Source of the DNA: Microbacterium luteum
GTDB lineage: Bacteria > Actinomycetota > Actinomycetes > Actinomycetales > Microbacteriaceae
Direction of reading: 5' to 3'
DNA: 64,000 nt
NCBI RefSeq assembly: GCF_015277875.1
Contig: NZ_CP063814.1
Coordinates: forward strand, 1,178,001-1,242,000
In this document: positions 57,208-64,000 of the stretch, one piece after another
How positions within the stretch are numbered: the first letter of the stretch is position 1
Layout: every line of letters starts with the position of its first letter
Position numbers and translations under genes: made by a program
Notes under the pieces: generated by a model
Told to the model about the DNA's origin: nothing
Seen by the model: the letters and a program-made list of their open reading frames with translations, nothing else
Database searches by the model: none

Positions 57208-58434
57208 ATGATCGATCTGCTGGCGCGGGAGGCCACCACACCCGGGTGGCATGACGCAGCGGCGTACTGGGGTCGCCTCACGGATGCGGTCTCCGACGTC
57301 TCGGGGCCGTGCGCGGTCGTCGAACTCGATGCGCTGCGCCACAACGCCCTCGACATGCTCGTCCGCGCGCGCGGCGTGCCGATCCGGATCGCGACCAAGT
57401 CGGTGCGCGTGCGGGAGGTGCTCGACGCGACGCTCGCGCTGCCCGGCTACGCGGGGCTGCTGGCCTACACGCTGCCCGAGGCGCTGTGGCTCGCCGAGGC
57501 CCACGATGACATCGTCGTGGGCTACCCCTCGGCCGATCGCGCGGCGCTCGCCCGCCTCGCAGCCGACGAGCGCGCCGCGGCGCGGGTGACGATCATGGTC
57601 GACGACCCGGCGCAGCTGGATCTTCTGGACGCCGTCGCCGCCCCGACCGCGCGCTGCGAGGTGCGCGTCGCGATCGACGCGGACGCCTCCTGGCGCTCGG
57701 CCGCGCTCGGTCACGTCGGCGTCCGCCGATCGCCGCTGTTCGCCGCCGCCGACGTCGCCCGCCTCGCCCGGGCCATCGTCGCCCGCCCCGGGTTCCGGCT
57801 CGTGGGACTCATGATGTACGAGGCGCAGATCGCCGGCCAGCCGGACGCCGTCGGCACCGATGCGCCGGTCATGCGGTGGATGAAGCGACGCTCGGCCGCC
57901 GAGCTCCACGACCGACGGGCCGGCATCGTCGCCGCGCTGCGCGAGATCGCGCCCCTGGAGTTCGTCAACGGCGGGGGAACCGGCTCGCTCGAGTCGACGG
58001 CATCCGATCGCTCCGTGACCGAGCTCACCGCCGGCAGCGGACTGCTCGCCGGCCATCTCTTCGACGGTTACCGCGGGTTTCATCCGGCGCCGGCATCCGC
58101 CTTCGCGCTCAAGGTCGTCCGGCGTCCGGCTCCCGACATGGTCACGGTGCTGGGAGGCGGATGGATCGCGTCGGGGCCACCGACGCCGTCGCGGCAGCCG
58201 GCACCGGTGTGGCCGAAGGCGCTGCGCACCCTCGCCCGCGAGGCGGCCGGCGAGGTGCAGACGCCCCTCCGAGGCGCTTCGGCGGGATCCCTCGCGATCG
58301 GCGACCGGGTCTGGTTCCGGCACGCCAAGAGCGGCGAGACGGCGGAGCACGTCGATGGCGTCCTGCTCGTGGCAGACGGCGAGATCGCCGGCGAGGCGCC
58401 GACCTATCGCGGCGAGGGGAAGGCGTTCCTATGA
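57208..58434 (+). CDS. PLP-dependent fold type III enzyme (alanine racemase N-terminal domain; amino acid deaminase/aldolase type)
   Basis: A 408-residue enzyme. The PLP lysine is Lys64 in RIATKSVR, at the end of the first strand of an alanine-racemase-like barrel, and EFVNGGGTGSLE supplies the phosphate-binding loop. The C-terminal beta domain (about 300-405) resembles D-threonine aldolase/D-serine dehydratase. Its ATG directly follows the tRNA, with no ribosome-binding site in between. It overlaps the sugar-lactone oxidase gene by four bases. The same two-gene pairing occurs in mycobacteria (around Rv1769-Rv1771, from memory). The substrate is unknown. Confidence 0.88.
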   Translation: MIDLLAREATTPGWHDAAAYWGRLTDAVSDVSGPCAVVELDALRHNALDMLVRARGVPIRIATKSVRVREVLDATLALPGYAGLLAYTLPEALWLAEAHDDIVVGYPSADRAALARLAADERAAARVTIMVDDPAQLDLLDAVAAPTARCEVRVAIDADASWRSAALGHVGVRRSPLFAAADVARLARAIVARPGFRLVGLMMYEAQIAGQPDAVGTDAPVMRWMKRRSAAELHDRRAGIVAALREIAPLEFVNGGGTGSLESTASDRSVTELTAGSGLLAGHLFDGYRGFHPAPASAFALKVVRRPAPDMVTVLGGGWIASGPPTPSRQPAPVWPKALRTLAREAAGEVQTPLRGASAGSLAIGDRVWFRHAKSGETAEHVDGVLLVADGEIAGEAPTYRGEGKAFL

Positions 58435-59744
58435 CACGACCCGGGGCGACGTGGCGCAACTGGGCGCGATCGGCCGCCGTCCGACCGCAGCGGATGGAGT
58501 TTCCGCGCACGGTGGGTGCGGTGGCGCGAGCGGTGACGGCGGCGCGAGAGCGGGGGATGCCGATCAAGGCCGTCGGCGCGGGCCACAGCTTCACCGGCAT
58601 CGCGGTGGCGCCCGGTGCTCTGCTCGATCTCACCGACCTCTCGGGGGTGGTCTCGGTGGACGCCGAGCGGGCCCGCGTGACGTTCCTCGCGGGAACGAGG
58701 CTGCATCAGATCCCGAAACTGCTCGCGCCGTACGGGCTGGCCATGGCGAATCTCGGCGACATCGACCGCCAGTCGATCTCCGGGGCCATCTCGACCGGAA
58801 CACACGGCACGGGAGTACGCTTCGGAGGACTCTCGACCCAGGTCGTCGGCGTGGCGCTCGTCGCGGGCGACGGCGAGATGCTCCGGGTGAACGAGCACGA
58901 GAACGCCGACATGCTTCCGGCCGTCGCCCTCGGGCTCGGCGCGCTGGGCATCCTCGTCGAGGTCACCCTGCAGTGCGTCCCGGCGTTCCTGCTGAGCGCG
59001 GTGGAGAAGCCGGAGCCTCTCGACGAGGTCCGTGCGAGCCTGCATCGGCGCGCGGCCGAGGCGGATCATTTCGAGTTCTACTGGTTCCCCCACACCGACA
59101 GCGCGATGACGAAGACGAACACGCGCCTGCCCGAGAGCGCGCCGCGCAAGCCTCTCGGCGTCATCGGGGGCTGGGTGGACGACACCCTCGTCGGAGGTGC
59201 CCTGCATCAGGCGGCGTGCGGCATCGCCAAGGCGGTGCCAGCCAGCGTGCCTGCCATCGCGCAGGCCTCGGTGCGGCTCTGGGGGGACCGCGCCTTCACC
59301 GACGCGTCGCACAAGGTGTTCGCCACCTCCCGATCGGTGCGCTTCCGCGAGATGGAGTACGCGCTGCCCGCATCGGCCGTGGGCGCGGCCTTCGACCGGC
59401 TGCGTGGCCTCATCGACGACGAGGGATGGCGCGTGTCCTTCCCCGTCGAGGTGCGCTTCGCCGCGGCCGACGACCGGTGGCTGTCCACGGCGTACGACCG
59501 CGACACGGCCTACATCGCGGTCCACCGATACTGGCGCGAGGATCCGTCGGAGTACTTCGAGGCCGTCGAGCAGATCATGCTCGCACACGACGGACGGCCG
59601 CACTGGGGGAAGATGCACACGCTCGGCGTCGCCGATCTCGGCCCGCGCTACCCGCGCTTCGCGGACTTCGTGGCGCTGCGCGACCGCCTCGACCCCGATC
59701 GCCTGTTCGGCAACCGGTACCTCACGCGCGTCCTGGGGGAGTGA
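58431..59744 (+). CDS. FAD-linked sugar-1,4-lactone oxidase (D-arabinono/L-gulono-lactone oxidase family)
   Basis: A 437-residue VAO-family flavoenzyme. The FAD domain includes KAVGAGHSFTGI, where His52 is the residue that carries covalent FAD in relatives, and ISGAISTGTHGTGVRFG. The C-terminal ALO domain ends with PHWGKMHTLG and DPDRLFGNRYLTRVLG. It oxidises an aldonolactone, giving an ascorbate-like product or reducing a cytochrome. ATGA overlap with the preceding PLP-enzyme gene implies a shared pathway. No signal peptide is visible. Confidence 0.92.
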   Translation: MTRPGATWRNWARSAAVRPQRMEFPRTVGAVARAVTAARERGMPIKAVGAGHSFTGIAVAPGALLDLTDLSGVVSVDAERARVTFLAGTRLHQIPKLLAPYGLAMANLGDIDRQSISGAISTGTHGTGVRFGGLSTQVVGVALVAGDGEMLRVNEHENADMLPAVALGLGALGILVEVTLQCVPAFLLSAVEKPEPLDEVRASLHRRAAEADHFEFYWFPHTDSAMTKTNTRLPESAPRKPLGVIGGWVDDTLVGGALHQAACGIAKAVPASVPAIAQASVRLWGDRAFTDASHKVFATSRSVRFREMEYALPASAVGAAFDRLRGLIDDEGWRVSFPVEVRFAAADDRWLSTAYDRDTAYIAVHRYWREDPSEYFEAVEQIMLAHDGRPHWGKMHTLGVADLGPRYPRFADFVALRDRLDPDRLFGNRYLTRVLGE

Positions 59745-59821
59745 CCCCGCAGCCCGCGGGAGTGCTGGGAGTCCGCGGCTCGGGCACGTGAGGTCCGCGG
59801 GTGCGGACTAGGATGGCGACC

Positions 59822-60391
59822 ATGTGGGAATGGCTTATCCCGGTCCTCATCGTCGTCGCGATCGTCGTCATCGCCGGTATCTACCTGTGGGCGACGTACA
59901 ACTCGCTGGTGCAGTTGAACGTTCGCGTCGACGAGGCGTGGAGCGACATCACCGTGCAGCTGAAGCGACGCGCCGACCTGCTCCCGAATCTGATCGAGGC
60001 GGTGAAGGGGTATGCCGCGCACGAGAAGGCGGTTTTCGAGAACGTCACGCGCGCTCGCGCGGAGACGCTGAACGTGGCGAGTCCGGCGGAAGCGGGCGTC
60101 GCCGAAGGGCACATGCAGCAGGCGCTGAAGTCGATCTTCGCGGTGGCGGAGGCCTACCCCCAGCTTCAGGCCAGCCAGAACTTCCTCCAGCTCCAGCAGG
60201 CGATCGTCGACACCGAGGACAAGATCCAGGCATCGCGCCGGTTCTACAACGGCGGCGTCCGGGAGCTGAACACCAAGATCAAGGTCTTCCCGAACAACCT
60301 CTTCGCCAAGAACCTCGGGTTCAGCGAGCGCGAGTTCTTCGAGGTCGTCGACGGCGCCGCGATCTCGGAGCCGCCGCGCGTGCAGTTCTGA
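59822..60391 (+). CDS. lemA: LemA family protein
   Basis: A 189-residue membrane protein: short external N-terminus, one membrane segment (about 3-24), then the long helical LemA domain with YNSLVQLNVRVDEAWSDITVQLKRR and RFYNGGVRELNTKIKVFPNN. The ATG at 59822 is chosen because TAGGAT (59809-59814) ends seven bases upstream, the leaderless layout; an in-frame ATG at 59813 overlaps that box. The htpX gene follows 52 bp downstream, a pairing that is widely conserved and suggests shared work in membrane quality control. Confidence 0.93.
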   Translation: MWEWLIPVLIVVAIVVIAGIYLWATYNSLVQLNVRVDEAWSDITVQLKRRADLLPNLIEAVKGYAAHEKAVFENVTRARAETLNVASPAEAGVAEGHMQQALKSIFAVAEAYPQLQASQNFLQLQQAIVDTEDKIQASRRFYNGGVRELNTKIKVFPNNLFAKNLGFSEREFFEVVDGAAISEPPRVQF

Positions 60392-60443
60392 CGCAACAGC
60401 TGACGTACCGCATCGCAGTTCACACGGCGAAGGAGGACCGACC

Positions 60444-61337
60444 GTGTACAGCGCCATCGCGCGGAACAAGCGCAACACGTGGTTCATCCTCATCGGCTTC
60501 GTCCTGGTGCTGGGGGCGATCGGATGGATCGCCGGCTGGCTCCTGGGCAACAACTGGTTCGTGACCGGGTTCATCCTGCTGTTCGCGGCCGGATACGCCA
60601 CCGTGCAGTACTTCTTCGCCGACCGGGAAGCGCTCGCGATGGCGGGAGCAGTCGAGGTGTCGTCGCACGACGCGCCACGATATTTCCGGCTCGTGGAGAA
60701 CCTCTGCATCACGACCGGAACGCCGATGCCGAAGCTCTACGTGGTCGAGGATGCCGCCCCCAACGCGTTCGCGACGGGGCGCACGCCCGAGAAAGCGGCC
60801 ATCACCGTCACCACGGGACTGTTCGAGATCATGACCGATCGTGAGCTCGAGGGAGTCCTCGCGCACGAGCTGGGCCACATCCGGAACTACGACATCCGCG
60901 TCTCGCTCATCGTCTTCGGTCTCGTCGTGGCCGTCGGGATCCTCGCCGACATCATGCTGCGTGCCGCGTTCTTCGGCGGGATGCGGCGCGGAGGCGGCAA
61001 CAACGGGCAGGCGCAGCTGCTCTTCATGATCTTCGGCCTCGTCGCCGCGATCGTGGCACCCCTTCTCGCCGGGGTCGTGCAGGCGGCGATCTCGCGTCAG
61101 CGCGAATACCTGGCGGATGCCACGAGCGCCCTGACCACCCGCGACCCGGACGGGCTCGCGTCGGCTCTGGCCAAGCTCTCCCAGGAGGGGAGGCCGCTGC
61201 AGCGGGAGAACACGTCCATGGCGCATCTGTGGTTCGCGAATCCGCTCGCGCCGAAGGCCTTCGCCAAGATGTTCGCGACCCACCCGCCGATTCCCGACCG
61301 CATCGCACGACTCCATGAGATCGGCGGCTCCTTCTGA
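60444..61337 (+). CDS. htpX: Membrane zinc metalloprotease HtpX
   Basis: A 297-residue M48 protease. Two N-terminal membrane segments (14-34, 38-58), the zinc site HELGH (141-145) in VLAHELGHIRNYD, two further segments around 153-172 and 189-212, and the third ligand Glu in REYLADATSALTT. It cleaves misfolded membrane proteins. GTG start after AAGGAGG. It is co-oriented with lemA and ends 22 bp before a convergent gene. Confidence 0.95.
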   Translation: MYSAIARNKRNTWFILIGFVLVLGAIGWIAGWLLGNNWFVTGFILLFAAGYATVQYFFADREALAMAGAVEVSSHDAPRYFRLVENLCITTGTPMPKLYVVEDAAPNAFATGRTPEKAAITVTTGLFEIMTDRELEGVLAHELGHIRNYDIRVSLIVFGLVVAVGILADIMLRAAFFGGMRRGGGNNGQAQLLFMIFGLVAAIVAPLLAGVVQAAISRQREYLADATSALTTRDPDGLASALAKLSQEGRPLQRENTSMAHLWFANPLAPKAFAKMFATHPPIPDRIARLHEIGGSF

Positions 61338-61359
61338 GGTGTCAGAAGCCGCTGTGGGC

Positions 61360-62265
61360 TCAGAAGGCGCGAATCACCAGCTGCGCGCCGTCGAAGGTGA
61401 TCGCGCCGCGCATCATCCAGTCGTCGGTGCGGTAGGTGCGCGGTTCGTCGCCTTCCCGCGCCTGGCCGCGGACGGTGGCGACGAGCACTCCGTCGGAGGC
61501 GACGAGGACGCCGTCGACACCGAGGTCGGCCACGCTCGGGTAGGCATCGATGCGGTAGTCGATCGACGCGATGGACGTGAAGTCGGCCGGCCACGGAACG
61601 TCGAATCCGCACGAGGCGGGAACGCTCTGCGCGGAGACCGTGCACGCTTCGGCCCACGCATCGACCGCGCGTTGCACGGCGTCGACGGCCCCCGCGGCGA
61701 GTTCGGTCTCGACGACGACGTGCACCGTTTGCTGCGGGGTGATCACGGCATCCGTCCGACCCGACAGCACCTCTTCGGGAACGGCGACGACGGGGTAGAC
61801 CGCCGGAAGCACGTCGACGACGGTGTCGGCCTCGACCACCGCGTCGCCCATCGTGACGGCTGCGCCGGGAGTGGTGGATGCCGACAGCTCACCGAGGTCG
61901 TCACCGGCGACCTTCCAGCCGTCGCTGTCGCCGATCACGGCGAACTGCAGCGGCCGGCGCTCCCCGGCGAGCTCCGCCGAGGCGGTCACCGCGCCCTCGT
62001 CGCCGTCCACGACCACATCGTCGATCCGCGCGTCGACGATGTGGTCCGCGCCCGCGAACGCGTCGATCGCGAGCGGCGAGAGCGATCCCCTCCGAACCTC
62101 CTGGATGGTGTCGATGTCGCCCTGCTCGAGCGCGGTGAGGTAGACCTGCGCGATATCCCGCGGGGCCGATGCCCGATCGGCGGTCGAGGTCCACCACCAC
62201 ACCATCGCTGCGGCTCCGAGCACCACGGCGACCGATGCGACGACGACCGCGACGCGACGGCTCAC
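61360..62265 (-). CDS. Exported or membrane-anchored hypothetical protein
   Basis: A 301-residue protein with one N-terminal hydrophobic segment (4-25, VAVVVASVAVVLGAAAMVWWW) and an external remainder. Residues 35-105 (RDIAQVYLTALEQGDIDTI onward) look like an NTF2-like/DUF4878 domain, and the rest is beta-rich without a recognised family. Two cysteines (ACTVSAQSVPASCGF) could form a disulfide. Its GTG overlaps the stop of the DNA-glycosylase-like gene by four bases (GTGA), so it is translated from that gene's mRNA. Function unknown. Confidence 0.8.
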   Translation of the reverse strand: MSRRVAVVVASVAVVLGAAAMVWWWTSTADRASAPRDIAQVYLTALEQGDIDTIQEVRRGSLSPLAIDAFAGADHIVDARIDDVVVDGDEGAVTASAELAGERRPLQFAVIGDSDGWKVAGDDLGELSASTTPGAAVTMGDAVVEADTVVDVLPAVYPVVAVPEEVLSGRTDAVITPQQTVHVVVETELAAGAVDAVQRAVDAWAEACTVSAQSVPASCGFDVPWPADFTSIASIDYRIDAYPSVADLGVDGVLVASDGVLVATVRGQAREGDEPRTYRTDDWMMRGAITFDGAQLVIRAF

Positions 62266-63554
62266 GAGGCGACCTCGGCCGGCGCATCGGGCTCGGCGGG
62301 AGAGAGGGCTTCGGGGCCGATCGGTCCGGCATCGTGGCGGGGTGCGCCGCCGAGCATTCGAGCGATGTCGTCGGTCGCATCACCCCAGTGCGAAACCGAG
62401 ACGGTCTCCAGACCCTGCCAGGAAGCAGCGGCGCGCAGCCGATCTGCGACCGCCTCGGCGGCGTCGCGGGGGGCGCCGTGCTCCCACCAGGCCGACTGGA
62501 CGAGCAGTCGGCCCGTCGGTCGGTCCGCCTTGAGATCGACGCGCCCGACGATGTCGTCGCCGACGAGCACGGGCAGGGAGTAGTAGCCGAACCGGCGGCG
62601 GTTCGCGGGGGTGTAGATCTCGATCCGGTAGGAGAAGTCGAACAAGCGCTCGGCGCGGTCGCGGAACCACACCACCGGATCGAAGGGCGTGAGCACGGCC
62701 GCGGCCTCGACGTGCCGCGGCAGTCGCGCGTCGCGATGGACCCACGCCTTGGCGGGACGCCCGCCCGAGGTCCAGCCCTCGACCCTCACGGGCGAGAGGT
62801 CGCCCGCATCGACGAGGTCGCTGACGGCGGCGAGGATCGCCCTGCGGTCGCGGATGCGCCAGTAGTCGGCGAGATCGGCGACGGTCGCGACCCCGTATGC
62901 CGCCGCGGCTCGACGGACGAGCTCGCGGATCGCGTCGTCGCGGGGCACGGGAGTGCGTGCGTCGTCCGGGATCACCTGGGAGGCCAGGCCGTAGCGGCGT
63001 TCGAATCCCCGGCGTCCGGCGATGGCGACCTCGCCGTACAGCCACAGGTACTCGAGGGCGGACTTCACCTCGTCCCAGTCCCACCAGGGTCCGCGCCGGG
63101 ACCGGTGGGCGTCTCGCTCGATGTCGGCCGGACGCAACGGTCCGCGGGCGGAGAGCTCGTCGCGCACCCACGACACGGTCTCGGCGTGGCGCCGCGTCCA
63201 GCCGTCGGGGGCGTCGTACTTCCGGCGCAGCTCCCGCATCCGGAAATCGAACAGTCCCCAGTCCGCCGCGGGGATGAACGCGGCCACGTGGGCCCAGTAC
63301 TCGACGAAGGGCGCCCGCCGCGCGAACAAAAGCCGATCCAGGTCGGCGGTCTCATAGCTCCCCAGGCGCGAGAACAGCGGCATGTAGTGCGATCGCGCGA
63401 AGACGTTCACGGAATCGATCTGGAGAGTGCCGAGGCGGCGGATGGTCGCACCGAGCGTGCGCACCCCCGCGCGGCCGTCGACGGGGCGCTTGCCGAAGCC
63501 CTGGGCGGCCAGCGCGATCCGACGCGCTTCCGGGGCGCTCAGCGTCTCCTTCAC
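62262..63554 (-). CDS. Winged-helix DNA glycosylase-like protein (YcaQ/AlkX, DUF1006 family)
   Basis: A 430-residue member of the HTH_42 family, which includes AlkZ and YcaQ/AlkX, glycosylases that release bulky alkyl lesions or unhook interstrand crosslinks. The catalytic region is LGTLQIDSVNVFARSHYMPLF; the Q-x-D at 45-47 is the variant of the AlkX/AZL group rather than the QxQ of AlkZ. Three tandem winged-helix parts and the C-terminal FGYYSLPVLVGDDIVGRVDLKAD follow. The GTG at 63554 has TAGGCT (63566-63561) six bases upstream, so the mRNA is likely leaderless. Confidence 0.9.
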   Translation of the reverse strand: MKETLSAPEARRIALAAQGFGKRPVDGRAGVRTLGATIRRLGTLQIDSVNVFARSHYMPLFSRLGSYETADLDRLLFARRAPFVEYWAHVAAFIPAADWGLFDFRMRELRRKYDAPDGWTRRHAETVSWVRDELSARGPLRPADIERDAHRSRRGPWWDWDEVKSALEYLWLYGEVAIAGRRGFERRYGLASQVIPDDARTPVPRDDAIRELVRRAAAAYGVATVADLADYWRIRDRRAILAAVSDLVDAGDLSPVRVEGWTSGGRPAKAWVHRDARLPRHVEAAAVLTPFDPVVWFRDRAERLFDFSYRIEIYTPANRRRFGYYSLPVLVGDDIVGRVDLKADRPTGRLLVQSAWWEHGAPRDAAEAVADRLRAAASWQGLETVSVSHWGDATDDIARMLGGAPRHDAGPIGPEALSPAEPDAPAEVAS

Positions 63555-63616
63555 CCGGTCAGCCTAACGGCCCCCTCCGACGCGGCCCCGGCCTCGCGGG
63601 GACCTAGACTGGCGTG

Positions 63617-64000
63617 ATGAGCGGTCCAGACGACACGTCCCGTGGCTCGTTCTTCTCCGCACTGCGCGATCGCACCCGCATCGTCTCGGGAGAGCTGAGC
63701 GAGCAGGTTCCGCGTGGGCTGCGTCTGACAGCGGAGTACGCGTGGCGCTTCCTGCTCATCGCCGCCGCGATCGGCGTGCTCATCTGGCTGATCATCCAGT
63801 TGAAGCTGCTGGTCATCCCCATGATGGTGGCCATCCTCGTGACGGCGCTGCTGTGGCCCTTCTTCTCCTGGATGATCCGGCACCGCTTCCCGCGCTGGAT
63901 CGCCATCGTCATCGCGCTCCTGGGCACCTTCGCCGTCGTCGCCGGCCTCGTGTGGCTGGTGACCTGGCAGATCTCGCGCGAGTGGCCGTCGGTGCAGCAG
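63617..64000 (+). CDS. AI-2E/PerM-family permease, 5' part (runs off the window)
   Basis: 128 residues are visible, from the ATG at 63617 to the window edge with no stop. The start is fixed by TAGACT (63605-63610) six bases upstream. A hydrophilic N-terminus (1-40) is followed by segments LLIAAAIGVLIWLIIQLKLLVIPMMV (positions 46-71) and WIAIVIALLGTFAVVAGLVWLV (95-116), with the intervening ALLWPFFSWMIRHRFPRW. This matches the start of UPF0118/AI-2E transporter-like proteins, normally 350-400 residues. It is divergent from the DNA-glycosylase-like gene, and both seem to have leaderless promoters within 62 bp. Confidence 0.85.
   Translation, partial: MSGPDDTSRGSFFSALRDRTRIVSGELSEQVPRGLRLTAEYAWRFLLIAAAIGVLIWLIIQLKLLVIPMMVAILVTALLWPFFSWMIRHRFPRWIAIVIALLGTFAVVAGLVWLVTWQISREWPSVQQ

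Overview
The window is one contiguous 64 kb piece of a GC-rich actinobacterial chromosome. Codon use, frequent GTG starts, stop-start overlaps of the ATGA/GTGA type, leaderless genes with a TANNNT box 6-7 bases before the start codon, and protein sequences such as Mfd, L25/Ctc and an FGGY gluconokinase next to GndA all fit a member of Microbacteriaceae, most likely Microbacterium. The genus is inferred from gene content and style, not from a database search.

Layout. 1-7.3 kb: a LacI-regulated beta-galactoside locus (regulator, GH42 beta-galactosidase, MalEFG-type importer without its own ATPase). 7.3-9.9 kb: tRNA-Gln, glmU, prs. 9.9-22 kb: an accessory envelope region. An FMN-binding lipoprotein and its flavin transferase ApbE, plus an RnfD/NqrB-like membrane protein fused to an FNR-type reductase, flank a four-gene operon on the opposite strand (PIG-L deacetylase, ATP-grasp, processive GT2 synthase, lipoprotein of glycosidase type). 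A two-component system and a MacB-like ABC exporter follow. A bipartite direct repeat, CACAG-N6-CATAG, lies both upstream of the FMN lipoprotein and in the promoter of the response regulator, which suggests one regulon. 22-30.3 kb: a gluconate/L-idonate island (epimerase, gnd, gluconokinase, FCD-GntR regulator, gntP, idnO, idnD) with three copies of one AT-rich operator.

30.3-38 kb: a 39-residue membrane protein, rplY/ctc, pth, mfd and small genes. 38-41.6 kb: repeats and a complete IS1182-family insertion sequence with perfect terminal inverted repeats and a 4-bp target duplication. It landed in codon 6 of a gamma-carbonic-anhydrase-like gene. Its right terminal repeat supplies a replacement ATG in frame, so the protein keeps its length with two residues changed; the same gene also has a 3' frameshift. 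41.3-48.2 kb: ppc, nhaA, mazG (carrying an in-frame palindromic repeat), hisS and an SGNH hydrolase. 48.2-48.9 kb: a 640-bp gene-free stretch with three copies of a 145-bp repeat. 48.9-51.2 kb: a YtrA-type GntR regulator, a DUF1648 protein and a CPBP protease in an overlapping operon. 51.2-64 kb: O-methyltransferase, enolase, FtsB/DivIC, DUF501, subtilase, NDH-2, a short-armed tRNA with anticodon UAA, a PLP fold III enzyme with a sugar-lactone oxidase, LemA-HtpX, an exported protein with a YcaQ/AlkX-like DNA glycosylase, and the 5' part of an AI-2E/PerM-family permease that runs off the window.

I see no CRISPR array, prophage, rRNA or replication origin.
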